Assembly (NCBI GenBank): GCA_016000265.1
Contig: JAECRL010000006.1
Coordinates: 62,001 to 126,000, forward strand
DNA: 64,000 nucleotides
DNA from: Burkholderiales bacterium
Lineage (GTDB): Bacteria; Pseudomonadota; Gammaproteobacteria; Burkholderiales; Burkholderiaceae_C
Direction of reading: 5' to 3'
Positions 6,143 to 15,324 of the stretch are shown one piece after another; position 1 is the stretch's first letter; each line of letters begins with the position of its first letter. The notes beneath the pieces were generated by a model, which ran no database searches, was not told where the DNA came from, and saw only the letters and a program-made list of their open reading frames with translations. The position numbers and the translations under genes are program-made.

Positions 6143-8422
6143 TCAGTAGCGCCCGCTGAGGGCGATGCGCACGTTGCGTCCCGGGCCGTCGGTGCCGGGG
6201 CCGCCGAAGCCGTTGTCGAGCTGGTGCGGGGTGTTGGCCAGGTTGTCGGCGGCCACGTCCAGCGAGAGCTGCGGGTGCAGTTGCCAGCGCGCCGTCACGC
6301 CCAGCAGCTGGTGGCCGGCTTGTCGGGCCGTGGCGCGGCGGGTGTTGTCGGTGAAGTAGCGTCGCGCCCAGACCTGTTGCCAGCGCAGTCCGATGTCGCC
6401 CCAGGGTTGCCGCCAGCCCAGGGCCAGCAAGAGGCGGTCGGCGGGCACGCTCAGCAGGTCGCGCTCGGCGAGGCCGTCGAAGGTGCGGCCTTGCATGCGG
6501 TGGCCGCTCAGGCGCACGCTGATCGACTCGACCTGCAGGCTGGATTCGAGCTCCAGGCCCCAGCGGTGTTCGGTGCCGGGCTGGGTCAAGCGACCGCTGC
6601 CGCCGGGCTCGGCCATCAGCGTCTCCAGCAGGTGCTCGGTGCGGTCGTTGAAGGCGGTGAGCTTGGCTTGCAGCAGGCTGCGCTGGCCGGCGACACCGGG
6701 CAGTTTGGCGTGCACGCCGGCTTGTAAGCTGCGCGAGGACTCGGGCTCGAAAAAATCCGCGCAAATGCCGCTGCGGGGCGTGATTTGGGCGGTGCGCGCG
6801 TAGCCGGGCACGCCCCCGTCGCTCAGCCTCAGCAGGCTGGCGTTGTTGCAGGGGCCGTAGCTGGCGCGCATGAAGGCCTCGTCCAGCAGGGGCGGCCTGA
6901 AGGCACGCGCCCACGTTCCGAACACGCTCCAGCGCTGGGGCACCAGGTCGTGCGCCACGGTCAGGCTGGGCGAGCTGCGCGTCGCCGAGATGCGCTCGGA
7001 CTGCCCCGCCTGTTGCAGCAGCAGGGCGTTGGCGCCTTCAACGCGCGAGGTGATGCGGTCCCAGCGCAAGCCGGGCAGCACCTGCCAGGCGCCGTGTTGC
7101 AGCGCCAGCTGGGCGTAGGCGCCGGTGCTGTCCTTGCTGCCCGGGGGCTGGGCCGGGTTGTTGCCGTCGGGGTAGAGGGCCTGGTTGATCGCGGTGTTGC
7201 CTGTGACCCGACGCGAGGCCCGCTCGCTGTGGCCTTGCTGCAAGCCAAGGTGCAGGCTCAGGCGCCAGTGGCTGGAGGGGGCGCCTGAGCCGGGTGAGCC
7301 CTGTGCCGAGTCCAGCAAGGGCAGCGTCAGCCGCGTGTCCAGCGTCTGGTGCGCGTGTTCGATGTCATCGTCCACCGGGGTGCTCGTGCTGAACACCGAC
7401 CAGCCCTTTTCCATGTGGTCGCGCACCCGGGTGCGGCTGCGGCCCAGCGTGGTCTTCCACTCCCGGCCGCTGGCCTCGTCCAGCCAGTGCGCTTGCAACG
7501 ACAGCGTCTCGTCCTGGATGCGGCGCTGCGTCTGGCCGAAGGCGCCGGGCTCGCCGCCGGTGGTGTCGTAGGCCTGCAGGCCCTGGTCCTGGAAGGCGAT
7601 CCAGCTGGCTTGCAGTTTGAGGGAGTCGCTCGCCCACCAGCTGCCTTTGAGCAAGGTGCTGGCTGCGTCGGTGGACGACAGGGGCAGGCGAGAGCCGTCG
7701 GGCAAGGCGATGTCGTTGCTGGTGCGGCGCGAGCGCGCGACCACCACGTCGCTGCGCTCGCTCGGTCTGCCATAGGCCGACACGAAGGCGTGCGTTTCGC
7801 CGTTGTTGGAGGCGTGGCCCACGCGGCTGCGGGCGCCCCATGACTGGCCGGGGCGCAGCAGGTCGGCGGCGTCTTGGGTGCGGGCGCTGACGGTGCCACC
7901 CAGGGCTCCGGCGCCGCTTTCGATCTGCGCGCCACGGCGGACCTCGATGGCCTTGAGCAACTCGGGCTCGATGAAGGTGCCACCGAAGCGGTACTTCTCG
8001 AAGCCCTTGACCACGCCGTCGAGCTCCACGCGCACGTCTTCGCCGTCGGTGTAGCCGCGGATGTTGAAGCCCATGCCGCTGTTGCGCGGCCCGCCCTGCA
8101 CGGCCACGCCCGCCACCTCGTCCATCAGCTGGAAGACCGAGTCGGGCTGGCGCTCTTGCAGCGCCTGTGCGCCGATGGTCGTCGTCGAGCGGATGGCGTC
8201 GGCCTGCACCGACGGCGCGGGGCTCAGGCGGCGGGCCTGGACCCGCACCTCGGGCAGCTGCGGCGCGCCCGCGCTGGCCTCGTCCACGTCCGCCGCCTCG
8301 GTGCCTGGGGCCGATGCGGCGGGCGCGCCCCAGGTGCCCAATGCACACAGGACACCCAGGGCACCCACGGCGGCGACCGCCCGTCGATGCCGGCTGCCGC
8401 AAGGGGCGGACTGCGTCGTCAT
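6143..8422 (-). CDS. hmuR: TonB-dependent hemin/hemoglobin receptor
   Basis: Outer-membrane receptor for hemin or hemoproteins, 759 aa from the ATG at 8422. Signal peptide about residues 1-39; TonB-box-like LPEVRVQARR; plug with SVFQLMDEVAGVAVQGGPRNSG, FNIRGYTDGEDVRVELDG and IEVRRGAQIESGAGALGG. In the barrel AFRPPLLDEAF matches the FRAP-box region of heme receptors and FEPESSRS the following NPxL-like site, both divergent. The C-terminus ends NVRIALSGRY with terminal aromatic residue. Neither start has a good binding site: an in-frame ATG at 8485 overlaps the preceding gene's stop as TGATG and would lengthen the leader by 21 residues by translational coupling. Confidence 0.9.
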   Translation of the reverse strand: MTTQSAPCGSRHRRAVAAVGALGVLCALGTWGAPAASAPGTEAADVDEASAGAPQLPEVRVQARRLSPAPSVQADAIRSTTTIGAQALQERQPDSVFQLMDEVAGVAVQGGPRNSGMGFNIRGYTDGEDVRVELDGVVKGFEKYRFGGTFIEPELLKAIEVRRGAQIESGAGALGGTVSARTQDAADLLRPGQSWGARSRVGHASNNGETHAFVSAYGRPSERSDVVVARSRRTSNDIALPDGSRLPLSSTDAASTLLKGSWWASDSLKLQASWIAFQDQGLQAYDTTGGEPGAFGQTQRRIQDETLSLQAHWLDEASGREWKTTLGRSRTRVRDHMEKGWSVFSTSTPVDDDIEHAHQTLDTRLTLPLLDSAQGSPGSGAPSSHWRLSLHLGLQQGHSERASRRVTGNTAINQALYPDGNNPAQPPGSKDSTGAYAQLALQHGAWQVLPGLRWDRITSRVEGANALLLQQAGQSERISATRSSPSLTVAHDLVPQRWSVFGTWARAFRPPLLDEAFMRASYGPCNNASLLRLSDGGVPGYARTAQITPRSGICADFFEPESSRSLQAGVHAKLPGVAGQRSLLQAKLTAFNDRTEHLLETLMAEPGGSGRLTQPGTEHRWGLELESSLQVESISVRLSGHRMQGRTFDGLAERDLLSVPADRLLLALGWRQPWGDIGLRWQQVWARRYFTDNTRRATARQAGHQLLGVTARWQLHPQLSLDVAADNLANTPHQLDNGFGGPGTDGPGRNVRIALSGRY

Positions 8423-8484
8423 GGACTGCTGCAAACGATGCGGTGAGACGGCGTGGGCGTGAGCCGGCGCAGGCGCTGCGCCCA

Positions 8485-9246
8485 TCAGGCCGAACGGCGG
8501 CGACGCAGCACGGCGATGGCGCCCAGGCCGGCGGCCATCAGCGCCCAGGTCTCGGGCTCCGGCACGGCGGGGGTGGCGCCCGCGGAGGGCACCGCGTAGA
8601 CGGCCACCTGATCGAGGCTCATGTGGGCCGCAGACGCCCCGAAGTTGAAGACCCAGGGGCCGCTGCCGCTGAACGTCCACTTCCACAGGCTTTCCTGCTC
8701 GGCGCCGCCGAAGCCGCCCGTGAGCACGCCGTTGTGGGTCACCTCTCGCGTGGCTGACACGCCGTTGAGCGTGGCCGCATCCAGGGCCACCGAGCCTTGC
8801 GTGGCCACACGCAGGTAGACGTCCCAAGAGCCCGAGGTGCCCGAGGTGCCGGCGGTGCCGGCGGTGCCGGCGGTGCCGGCGGTGCCGGAGTTGGCCCCGC
8901 TCAAATCCACCTGGAAGCTGGTGGGGCCTCCCAGCCCGTAGATGTTGCCGCTGCTGGTGGCGAAGCCGCCACCGGTCAACTCGCTGAGCGTGCCGCTGCC
9001 GGCGATGTCCGGGGTGTTGTCCACCGGGTAGCCCAGGATCACGTTCCACTCGGCGTAGGCGCTGCCGCTGGCCAGGTTGCTGATCCAGGGGGTGGCGCTG
9101 CTGGCGCCCGAGCCGGACTGGCCGAGTGCGGCGCTGTCCCACTGACCGGCGACGGCTTGTGCACCGGTGTGCAGGAAGAGGGCGCTCAGGCCCAGCAGGG
9201 CGGTGCGGCGCAGGCGGACGGACGTCGGGAAGGAAGAAAGGTGCAT
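8485..9246 (-). CDS. PEP-CTERM secreted protein inside the hemin operon
   Basis: Secreted protein of 253 aa with a signal peptide (residues 1-31, ending HTGAQA) and a C-terminal PEP-CTERM sorting tag: VPEPETW, a hydrophobic helix and RRRR. Such tags are processed by exosortase (established); no exosortase gene is in the window. The body is Gly/Ser/Thr-rich with six GTA/GTS tripeptides at about residues 120-138 encoded by a tandem repeat. A conserved-looking segment reads SLWKWTFSGSGPWVFNFGAS. Its position between the small Fur-controlled gene and hmuR, with stop and possible hmuR start overlapping, suggests co-expression under iron starvation. Function is unknown; a surface heme-capture role is inference. 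Confidence 0.85.
   Translation of the reverse strand: MHLSSFPTSVRLRRTALLGLSALFLHTGAQAVAGQWDSAALGQSGSGASSATPWISNLASGSAYAEWNVILGYPVDNTPDIAGSGTLSELTGGGFATSSGNIYGLGGPTSFQVDLSGANSGTAGTAGTAGTAGTSGTSGSWDVYLRVATQGSVALDAATLNGVSATREVTHNGVLTGGFGGAEQESLWKWTFSGSGPWVFNFGASAAHMSLDQVAVYAVPSAGATPAVPEPETWALMAAGLGAIAVLRRRRSA
8834..8887. repeat. 9-bp tandem repeat, six units, in the PEP-CTERM gene
   Basis: Units are gaggtgccc, gaggtgccg and four identical gcggtgccg. The unit length is a multiple of three, so copy-number change would only alter the length of the GTA/GTS linker. Confidence 0.85.
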
Positions 9247-9381
9247 GTCAACCTCGAAAGGAAGCGACAGCGCTCCTTCCCCACGAAGGCAACACGTCAG
9301 AAAAACAGGATGATGAAGGGAGGTGGGACGGTGTCCCGAGCCCAGGGCGCCTTGCCCTCGGGTGCGCTCACGCGGCTTCGT

Positions 9382-9612
9382 TCAAGGCCCGCTCAGCGGG
9401 TGGTCCACGACGAAGCGGTGCTGCTTGCCGCAATCCAGGATCACCTCCTTCTGGCCTTTCTTCAGCAGCCGCACGTCCACGCGGATGGACCCGTAGCCGT
9501 CGTGGGCCAGCACGTCATCCAGCAACTGGAGCAGGCGGGCTTTCAGCGCGTGTTGCGCTGTGGCGGCTTGGGGCGCAGCGGTGGCGCGCGGGGGAGCAGA
9601 GAGGTCGGACAT
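9382..9612 (-). CDS. small conserved-type protein at the head of the hemin operon (HemP-like pattern)
   Basis: A 76-aa cytoplasmic protein and first gene after the Fur box. The first 20 residues are Ala/Pro-rich. Residues 21-76 form a compact region with HALKARLLQLLDDVLAHDG, then VDVRLLKKGQKEVILDCGKQ and HRFVVDHPL. The G-x-x-E-V-x-I...R pattern in the second part recalls HemP (PF10636), the small hemin-uptake protein at this position in other proteobacteria. The protein is longer at the N-terminus and the match is only a pattern by eye, so no symbol is given. In Burkholderia HemP activates hmuR expression; a similar role here is inference. 135 bases separate it from the PEP-CTERM gene. Confidence 0.75.
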   Translation of the reverse strand: MSDLSAPPRATAAPQAATAQHALKARLLQLLDDVLAHDGYGSIRVDVRLLKKGQKEVILDCGKQHRFVVDHPLSGP

Positions 9613-9644
9613 GGCGGTGCCTGGGATCGCGGTGATGCAATCTT

Positions 9645-9663
9645 AATGAGAATTATTCTCATT
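9645..9663 (-). promoter_or_regulatory. Fur box of the hemin operon
   Basis: AATGAGAATTATTCTCATT is palindromic except at its centre and is an excellent 7-1-7 Fur site, 33 bases upstream of the first gene. Iron-loaded Fur should repress the whole set down to hmuV. Confidence 0.92.
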
Positions 9664-9716
9664 GCAAGAGAAACCTTGAACCCACGGGGGTCTTGCCCGC
9701 CGGGTGGCCCGCGGCC

Positions 9717-11369
9717 TCAGCGCCCGGTGTCGTCGCGCACGTCCTCGCGCCACTGGCGCTGCCAGGTCTTCAGCCTCGAATCGAGCACGCTGAGCTCGAT
9801 GAAGGCCGCGGCATCGGGCTGACGGAAGCGCCTGCGGGCGCCCTCAGCGCGGTCGATCGCACCGGTCAGGTCGCCCAGGGCCGCGGCCGCTTCGGCGTCG
9901 GCCCGCACGGCGCGAATCGGCTGCTCCAGGCGTTGCCACAGGCTGCTCAGCAGCGACCAGGCTGCGGCGTCGTGTGGGTGCACGCTCACGTGCGTCTGCA
10001 GGCGCGACGCCGCATCGCCCCAGGCCTCGCGGCGGCGCGGCGACTCGGGCAGCAGCAGCGCCAGCCGGGCCGACAGCAACAGCTCCGGCCGCGCTTCCAG
10101 CTTCACCACCGACGGCCGCCCCACGCCAATCAGGCCCTGCAGAGCCTGTTCGGCCCCAGCGGCCTGCTGGGCCTGAACCTGTCCTTCGACCAGCGTGAGC
10201 GTCACCACCCGCGCGACCACCGCCTGCTGGCGCGCGGGCAGGCGCTGCATCTCCGCGCGGACCCGCTCCAGCGCCTCCTGCGCGCGGGCCGCCGACCCAC
10301 TGCGCTGCCAGGCCACGGCCCGCGTGTAGAGCGTGGCCACGGCCTCCATCGGCCGGCCCGCGGCGGCGGGCTCCAGCTGCGTCAGCGGCTCCAGCGCGAT
10401 GCTGCGCGTGTCCATCAGCACCCGCGAACGCGCGGCCATCAGGGCGTGCCAGGCCCATTGCTCGTCGGCATCCGGCTGCAGCGCCTTGTTGACATCCCAG
10501 CCGTCCACCCCCAGGCGCGCCCGCGCGTCGCCGATGCGTTCGGTGTTGATCGGGTGGGTGCGCAGGTAAGGGAAGCTGCCGTCGTCATTGAGCCGCGAGG
10601 CCTGCTGCAGGCTCTCGAACATCAGCGCCATGCCGCTGGGCCGAAAGCCCGCGTCCCCCAGGATGCCGAAGCCCACGCGATCGGCCTCGCGCTCCATGTC
10701 GCGCGAAAAATTCAACTGCCCCTGGATGGCCGCGGCCTGCCCACCGTAGATCAGCGCCTGCGCGGCCGCCGGGTTCTGGCTGGCCGCCAGCACGCCCAGC
10801 AGCAAGCTGGCCACGCCCACCCAGGAGGTGCGGGCCTGCTGGCTGATCATGCGGGCGATGTGGCGTTGCGTGACGTGCGACAACTCGTGTGCCAGCACCG
10901 AGGCCAGCTCGTCGGGCGTGCGCGTCATGGCCAGCAGCCCCAGGTGCACCCCGATGTAGCCGCCGGGCAGCGCGAAGGCGTTGACGCTGCGGTCGCGCAC
11001 GAGGAAGGCCTCCCAGGCGTGGACCTGATCCAGCTCGGCCGTGATCTCCCCGCGCTGGCGACCCGCCCGCAGCAGGCGGCCCCAGACCTGGTCGATGTAC
11101 TCCAGCACCAGCGGGTCGTCGAGGATGGCGGGGTCGCCCAGGATCGCGCGCATGATGCGGTCACCCAGGCGGCGCTCGGCGGCGGGCGACAGGTCTTGCG
11201 CGCTGGCGTCGCCCAAGGCCGGCAAGGCCAGCGGGGCCGGCGCGCTGTTGGGCTGGCTTTCGTGACCCTGAGCGTGAGCGCCCAGGCACAGCGCGACGGC
11301 GATCGCTGTGCGCCGCCAGGCAAAAGGCGTCGCGAAGGAGGGGGGCATGCGCATCGGGGAGAATCGCAT
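9717..11369 (-). CDS. M48 metalloprotease with TPR-like tail (BepA/YfgC family)
   Basis: Periplasmic zinc protease of 550 aa for outer-membrane quality control in its family. The leader (about residues 1-33, ending CLGAHA) is followed by an M48 domain: [19 protein letters not shown], then the zinc motif HELSH in [15 protein letters not shown], and the third ligand region [18 protein letters not shown]. The C-terminal half is alanine/arginine-rich and helical, as expected of the TPR part of BepA. Start choice is uncertain: ATGs at 11369, 11354 and 11348 all leave a signal peptide and none has a clear binding site. Divergent from moaC. Confidence 0.85.
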   Translation of the reverse strand: MRFSPMRMPPSFATPFAWRRTAIAVALCLGAHAQGHESQPNSAPAPLALPALGDASAQDLSPAAERRLGDRIMRAILGDPAILDDPLVLEYIDQVWGRLLRAGRQRGEITAELDQVHAWEAFLVRDRSVNAFALPGGYIGVHLGLLAMTRTPDELASVLAHELSHVTQRHIARMISQQARTSWVGVASLLLGVLAASQNPAAAQALIYGGQAAAIQGQLNFSRDMEREADRVGFGILGDAGFRPSGMALMFESLQQASRLNDDGSFPYLRTHPINTERIGDARARLGVDGWDVNKALQPDADEQWAWHALMAARSRVLMDTRSIALEPLTQLEPAAAGRPMEAVATLYTRAVAWQRSGSAARAQEALERVRAEMQRLPARQQAVVARVVTLTLVEGQVQAQQAAGAEQALQGLIGVGRPSVVKLEARPELLLSARLALLLPESPRRREAWGDAASRLQTHVSVHPHDAAAWSLLSSLWQRLEQPIRAVRADAEAAAALGDLTGAIDRAEGARRRFRQPDAAAFIELSVLDSRLKTWQRQWREDVRDDTGR

Positions 11370-11471
11370 CAACAGGGCTTCACAGTATGCGTCCAGCCGC
11401 TCGCGCCCTGTCCGCATTCCCCAGGCGCCGCGCCTTGCTCATCTTTTTTTACACACGCCCCGCACCCGACC

Positions 11472-11993
11472 ATGAGCACACTGACCCACTTCGACGCCCA
11501 AGGCCAGGCCCACATGGTGGACGTCTCGGCCAAAGCCGCCACCTTGCGCGTGGCGGTCGCTGAAGGCCGCATCCGCATGCGCAGCGAAACCCTGGCCCTG
11601 ATCCGCGACGGCCACGCCGGCAAGGGCGACGTGCTTGGCGTGGCCCGCATCGCCGCCATCCAGGGCGCCAAGCGCACCGCCGACCTCATCCCCTTGTGCC
11701 ACCCGCTGCCTTTGTCCAAGGTCGCCGTCGAGCTCACGCTGGAGGCGCACCCCCCCGCGGTGCGGTGCCGCGTCACCGCGCAAACCGTGGGCCCCACGGG
11801 CGTCGAGATGGAGGCCCTCACGGCGGTTCAGGTCGGCCTGCTCACCGTCTACGACATGTGCAAGGCCGCCGACCGCGGCATGACCATCACCGACGTGCGC
11901 CTGCTGGAAAAGCAAGGCGGCAAGTCCGGCCACTGGCGCGCCGATGAAGACGGCGGTGCCAACCCCGCTTCCGCCCCCACTCCCGCTGCCTGA
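11472..11993 (+). CDS. moaC: cyclic pyranopterin monophosphate synthase
   Basis: Molybdenum-cofactor biosynthesis: converts the MoaA product (3',8-cyclo-7,8-dihydro-GTP) to cPMP. 173 aa. It shows [20 protein letters not shown], the [13 protein letters not shown] motif, [20 protein letters not shown] and [23 protein letters not shown], all diagnostic. The C-terminus carries about ten extra residues rich in Pro/Ala. No other moa gene is adjacent, and it converges on the next gene with one base between stops. Confidence 0.95.
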   Translation: MSTLTHFDAQGQAHMVDVSAKAATLRVAVAEGRIRMRSETLALIRDGHAGKGDVLGVARIAAIQGAKRTADLIPLCHPLPLSKVAVELTLEAHPPAVRCRVTAQTVGPTGVEMEALTAVQVGLLTVYDMCKAADRGMTITDVRLLEKQGGKSGHWRADEDGGANPASAPTPAA

Positions 11994-11994
11994 C

Positions 11995-13854
11995 TCAGGG
12001 CACCAGGTCGCGCCAGGTGTAGGCCCCTTGCGGGGCCTCGCACTGGAAGGGCCGGGGTTCGCCCGCCTCCGGCGCGGCCTCGCACATCGCCTTCCAGGGC
12101 TTGGCCGCCGGGTTGCGGAACTCGTGCAGGCGCTGCACCACATAGCGCGCCTTGTCGACCTGGCCGTGCTCGGCCAGCGAGCGCGCATAGGCCATCATCA
12201 GGCGCGCGTCCAGCAGGTTGTGCACCGTGCGCCGAAAGGCCTCGGGCGGCAGGCTCGGCTCGTCTTCATCCGGGCCGTTGACGTGGGCGTAGTCGGCCTG
12301 GTAGCCCCACCAGGGCATCTTCATGCCGAAGGCGATGCGCTGATCCAGCGGGCCCGGACACACCTGGCGCCACCACCCCGGCGACTCGCCCGGGCGCAGC
12401 GGCTTGAGCAGGTTGGACTGCACGCAAGGGCGGGGCGCGTAGATGTTCGCCGCCGCCTGGTAGTCCAGCGCGCACCACAGCGCCATCGCGGCCATCACCG
12501 CCCCGCTGGCCGCGCCGACGCGGCTGGGGCCGCCGCGACGGGGGCCTGAGTGCCCGGTGGCCGCCACCAGGCGGGCCCGCGCCGACAAGCCCAGCCCGAA
12601 GGCGAAGGCCGTGGGCAGCAGGAAGTAGCTGTACCAAAGCGGGTACTCCAGCAGGCTGTGCAGCCCCGCCATCGCCACGATCACGGCGGCCGCACCCGCC
12701 ACGCCCACCTGGTCGGTGCGCACCGGGGCATCGGCTCGGGGCCACAGCATCACCGTGAACCCCAGCAGCGACAAAGCCAGCATCAGCGCCGCCAGCGGCA
12801 GGCCGAACTCCACCGCCCACTGCAGCAGCAGGTTGTGCGTGTGGTCGAAGAAGGCCACGGGTCGCCCCGGGAACGGCGTCATCGTCCACGCGAAATTGAA
12901 ACGACCGTAGCCCACCCCCGTCCAGGGCTGCTGCCCGATCAGCGTCAGCACGTTCGACCAGATCCCGAAGCGCGAGCTGGAGATGTCGCTGCCGTCGTTG
13001 AGTCGGGCCTCGGCCGCGAAGGCCACGGAGTGATCGGCGTGCGACCACAGCCACATGCCCCCCCAGGCCAGGGCGTACAGCGCCGGCGCGCCGATCAGCG
13101 TCCAGCGGATCGTGCGAGGCAGGCGCCGATCCAGCAGGCCCCACAGCGTCAGGAAGGCCATGCCCACCATGCCCGTGCGAGACGCCGTCAGCACCACCAC
13201 CCCGATGAACAGCGCCATGCAGGCCGCTGCCAGCCCGGCGTGCACCCGCCCGCGCGCGCCCAGCCAGGCCACGGCCACACAGGCAAACACCATCAAGGTG
13301 CTGAAGTGGTTGGGCTGGCGCAGGTTGCCCACGGCTCGCCCGGCCATGCTGGGGATGGCGATGAAGCGCCCATCGGCCCAGGTGGGCTCGAACACCTGCA
13401 CCACCGACAGCAGCAGCCCGACCCCGCCGGCCAGCGCCAGCGCCCCGAAAAACGCGCTCGCGCCCACGTCGCGCTCCGCCCCGCAACCCAGTCGCCAACC
13501 CATGCACAGCGCCAGCAGCGCCGCCAGCGTCATGCCGCCCCCCATCAGGCCCAGGCCCAGCGGCAAGGGGCTGAACACGCCCGCGCTCAGCGCCAGCGCG
13601 GCCTGCACCAGCAGCATCGCCCCCACGGCCCACAGGCCGATGCGACCGGCGCCACCCGCCTGCACGGAAGGTCGCCCGGCCAGCCAGGCCAGCCACAGCC
13701 CCCAGCCCAGCGCCGCCAGGGCCTGGTTGTAGAAGGTGACGGAGGGCGGGTCGTGTGCCGCGATCAAGGTGGGGCCGACGATGGCCAGCAAGGCCAGGGC
13801 CCAACCGCTGACGGGCCAGGCCGGTGCGGGGGCGGCGGGAGAAAGCGCATTCAT
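11995..13854 (-). CDS. PglL/Wzy-type O-antigen ligase or protein O-glycosyltransferase
   Basis: Inner-membrane protein of 619 aa with 11-13 hydrophobic helices. The Wzy_C signature lies around HTHNLLLQWAVEFGLPLA in the large periplasmic loop, preceded by the NLRQPNHFSTLM motif typical of PglL-type oligosaccharyltransferases. The C-terminal soluble part (from about residue 450, LDYQAAANIYAPRPCVQSNL, then GYQADYAHVNG) resembles the Wzy_C_2 domain found in pilin and protein O-glycosylases. It would move a lipid-linked glycan onto protein or lipid A. No pilin gene is adjacent, so the acceptor is unknown. Confidence 0.82.
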   Translation of the reverse strand: MNALSPAAPAPAWPVSGWALALLAIVGPTLIAAHDPPSVTFYNQALAALGWGLWLAWLAGRPSVQAGGAGRIGLWAVGAMLLVQAALALSAGVFSPLPLGLGLMGGGMTLAALLALCMGWRLGCGAERDVGASAFFGALALAGGVGLLLSVVQVFEPTWADGRFIAIPSMAGRAVGNLRQPNHFSTLMVFACVAVAWLGARGRVHAGLAAACMALFIGVVVLTASRTGMVGMAFLTLWGLLDRRLPRTIRWTLIGAPALYALAWGGMWLWSHADHSVAFAAEARLNDGSDISSSRFGIWSNVLTLIGQQPWTGVGYGRFNFAWTMTPFPGRPVAFFDHTHNLLLQWAVEFGLPLAALMLALSLLGFTVMLWPRADAPVRTDQVGVAGAAAVIVAMAGLHSLLEYPLWYSYFLLPTAFAFGLGLSARARLVAATGHSGPRRGGPSRVGAASGAVMAAMALWCALDYQAAANIYAPRPCVQSNLLKPLRPGESPGWWRQVCPGPLDQRIAFGMKMPWWGYQADYAHVNGPDEDEPSLPPEAFRRTVHNLLDARLMMAYARSLAEHGQVDKARYVVQRLHEFRNPAAKPWKAMCEAAPEAGEPRPFQCEAPQGAYTWRDLVP

Positions 13855-14145
13855 GCCCGTATTGTCGGGCCTGCCGCGCGGGGCTCCCGGGTCCCGAAGG
13901 AGGCGCCCCCGCGGCCCCGGCTTTGACCGAAGGCAAAGCCCTTTGAGCATTCCTCACACTGGGTTGAACCCCGATGCAAATAGTCCTGTCATGGACTTGT
14001 CACGGCGCCGCGACTGGCGCACACTGGTCTTCCGGTTGACGATTCAGTGGCCCCGCTGCCAGTGCTCAGACAGCCCTGCGGCGAGGTGTTTCACAACCGG
14101 TTTGACGAAGTGTGTGAAACGTTTCTGCTCTCGAAAGGAGCCAGC

Positions 14146-14496
14146 ATGAATGTGACGATCAGTGGCCATCACCTTGAAGTGACCCCTTCGCTGCGTGAGT
14201 ACGTGCGAACCAAGCTGGACCGGGTCACCCGCCATTTCGATCAGGTCGTGGACATCACGGTCTTGCTCTCCGTTGAAAAGCTGAAGGAAAAGGAACGCCG
14301 ACAGAAGGCCGAAGTGAACCTGCACGTGAAGGGCAAGGACATTTTTGTCGAGACCTCCCACGAAGACCTCTACGCCGCCATTGATCAACTGATGGACAAG
14401 CTGGACCGCCAGGTCTGCCGACACAAGGATCGCGTTCAGGACCACCACCACGATTCCCTCAAGCGTCAGGATTCCGCATGGGATGCCACGCAGTGA
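14146..14496 (+). CDS. hpf: ribosome hibernation promoting factor, short form
   Basis: Binds the 30S decoding centre and dimerises or silences ribosomes in stationary phase. At 116 aa it is the short form without the C-terminal dimerisation domain. Visible: [20 protein letters not shown], the basic [19 protein letters not shown] strand, and [20 protein letters not shown] strong AAAGGAG lies 5 bases before the ATG. Upstream of ptsN and hprK, as in many Burkholderiales, but it has its own terminator. Confidence 0.93.
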   Translation: MNVTISGHHLEVTPSLREYVRTKLDRVTRHFDQVVDITVLLSVEKLKEKERRQKAEVNLHVKGKDIFVETSHEDLYAAIDQLMDKLDRQVCRHKDRVQDHHHDSLKRQDSAWDATQ

Positions 14497-14590
14497 TGTC
14501 GTTCGATGACCGCGCCTTGGCACCTGCGGGTGCCGGTGCCCTCGGCGGACCCTGATTGCGGGTCGCCAGCGCAGGTTGACGCCGAGTTGA

Positions 14591-14611
14591 CGGCCCTTCG
14601 GGGCCGTTTTT
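14591..14611 (+). terminator. intrinsic terminator after hpf
   Basis: CGGCCC-TTCG-GGGCCG stem-loop (14591-14606) followed by five T's, about 95 bases after the hpf stop. Confidence 0.88.
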
Positions 14612-14751
14612 CATGGAGCGACGGGATCCAATCCCGACAACATGGTGAGCAAGCGGCCCCCTCGGGTGGCGCGCGCGGCCAAATCGGAGTCGGGCACTTG
14701 CTGCGGTGCAGCAGAGGGTGCAGAATCCCCGAAAATGGGGTCGCGCGGCGG

Positions 14752-14781
14752 TTCACACAGACCGACGCGCCTCCCTATAAT
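14752..14781 (+). promoter_or_regulatory. sigma-70 promoter of ptsN-hprK
   Basis: TTCACA (14752-14757) and a perfect TATAAT (14776-14781) are 18 bases apart, giving a start near 14788 and a 50-base leader before ptsN. The rest of the 340-base gap between hpf and ptsN shows nothing else I can support. Confidence 0.7.
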
Positions 14782-14837
14782 CCGCGCTCTGCCTGCCCGG
14801 TGGGCTGGTGTCTTCAGGTCGACCCCGCGTCACAAAC

Positions 14838-15308
14838 ATGAACCGTCTCTCCGCCATCCTTCCCGTCAGCCAGGTGCTGGTGGACGTGGACGCCAGCAGC
14901 AAGAAGCGCGTCTTCGAGCACGCGGGGTTGCTGTTCGAGAACCAGCACGCCATCGCACGCGCCACGGTCACCGACAACCTCTTCGCCCGCGAGCGACTCG
15001 GCTCCACCGGACTGGGCCACGGCGTGGCCATCCCGCATGGCCGCATCAAGGGCCTGAAGAACCCGCTGGCCGCGGTCATCCGCCTGGGTCAGCCCATCCC
15101 CTTCGACGCCCCCGATGAAGAGCCGGTCGGCCTGCTCATCTTCCTGCTGGTGCCCGAGGCCGCCACCCAGCGCCACCTGGAAATCCTCTCCGAGATCGCC
15201 GAGTTGCTGTCCGACCGCGAACTGCGCGAGCGCCTCAAGACGGAGGGCAGCGCCGCCGAAGTGCACGACCTGATCGAGCGCTGGCAACCCCTGAAGTCGG
15301 TCGCCTGA
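14838..15308 (+). CDS. ptsN: nitrogen-regulatory PTS enzyme IIA
   Basis: IIA-Ntr phosphocarrier, 156 aa, which receives phosphate from NPr/HPr and regulates potassium and nitrogen functions rather than sugar uptake. The phospho-acceptor is His67 in [10 protein letters not shown]. Other family marks are [14 protein letters not shown] and [18 protein letters not shown]. It is followed 16 bases later by hprK, a standard betaproteobacterial pair. A start 30 bases upstream is also open but less typical. Confidence 0.94.
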   Translation: MNRLSAILPVSQVLVDVDASSKKRVFEHAGLLFENQHAIARATVTDNLFARERLGSTGLGHGVAIPHGRIKGLKNPLAAVIRLGQPIPFDAPDEEPVGLLIFLLVPEAATQRHLEILSEIAELLSDRELRERLKTEGSAAEVHDLIERWQPLKSVA

Positions 15309-15324
15309 CGCCCGTGCCCCACCT

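Noticed and set aside
12000..13850. Idea that the Wzy-type gene belongs to an O-antigen cluster
   Set aside because: Neighbours are moaC and hpf; no glycosyltransferases or sugar-nucleotide genes are present.
14001..14060. Possible sigma-54 site before hpf (CTGGCGCACACTGG)
   Set aside because: After the GG the -12 GC is not at the required 10-base interval.
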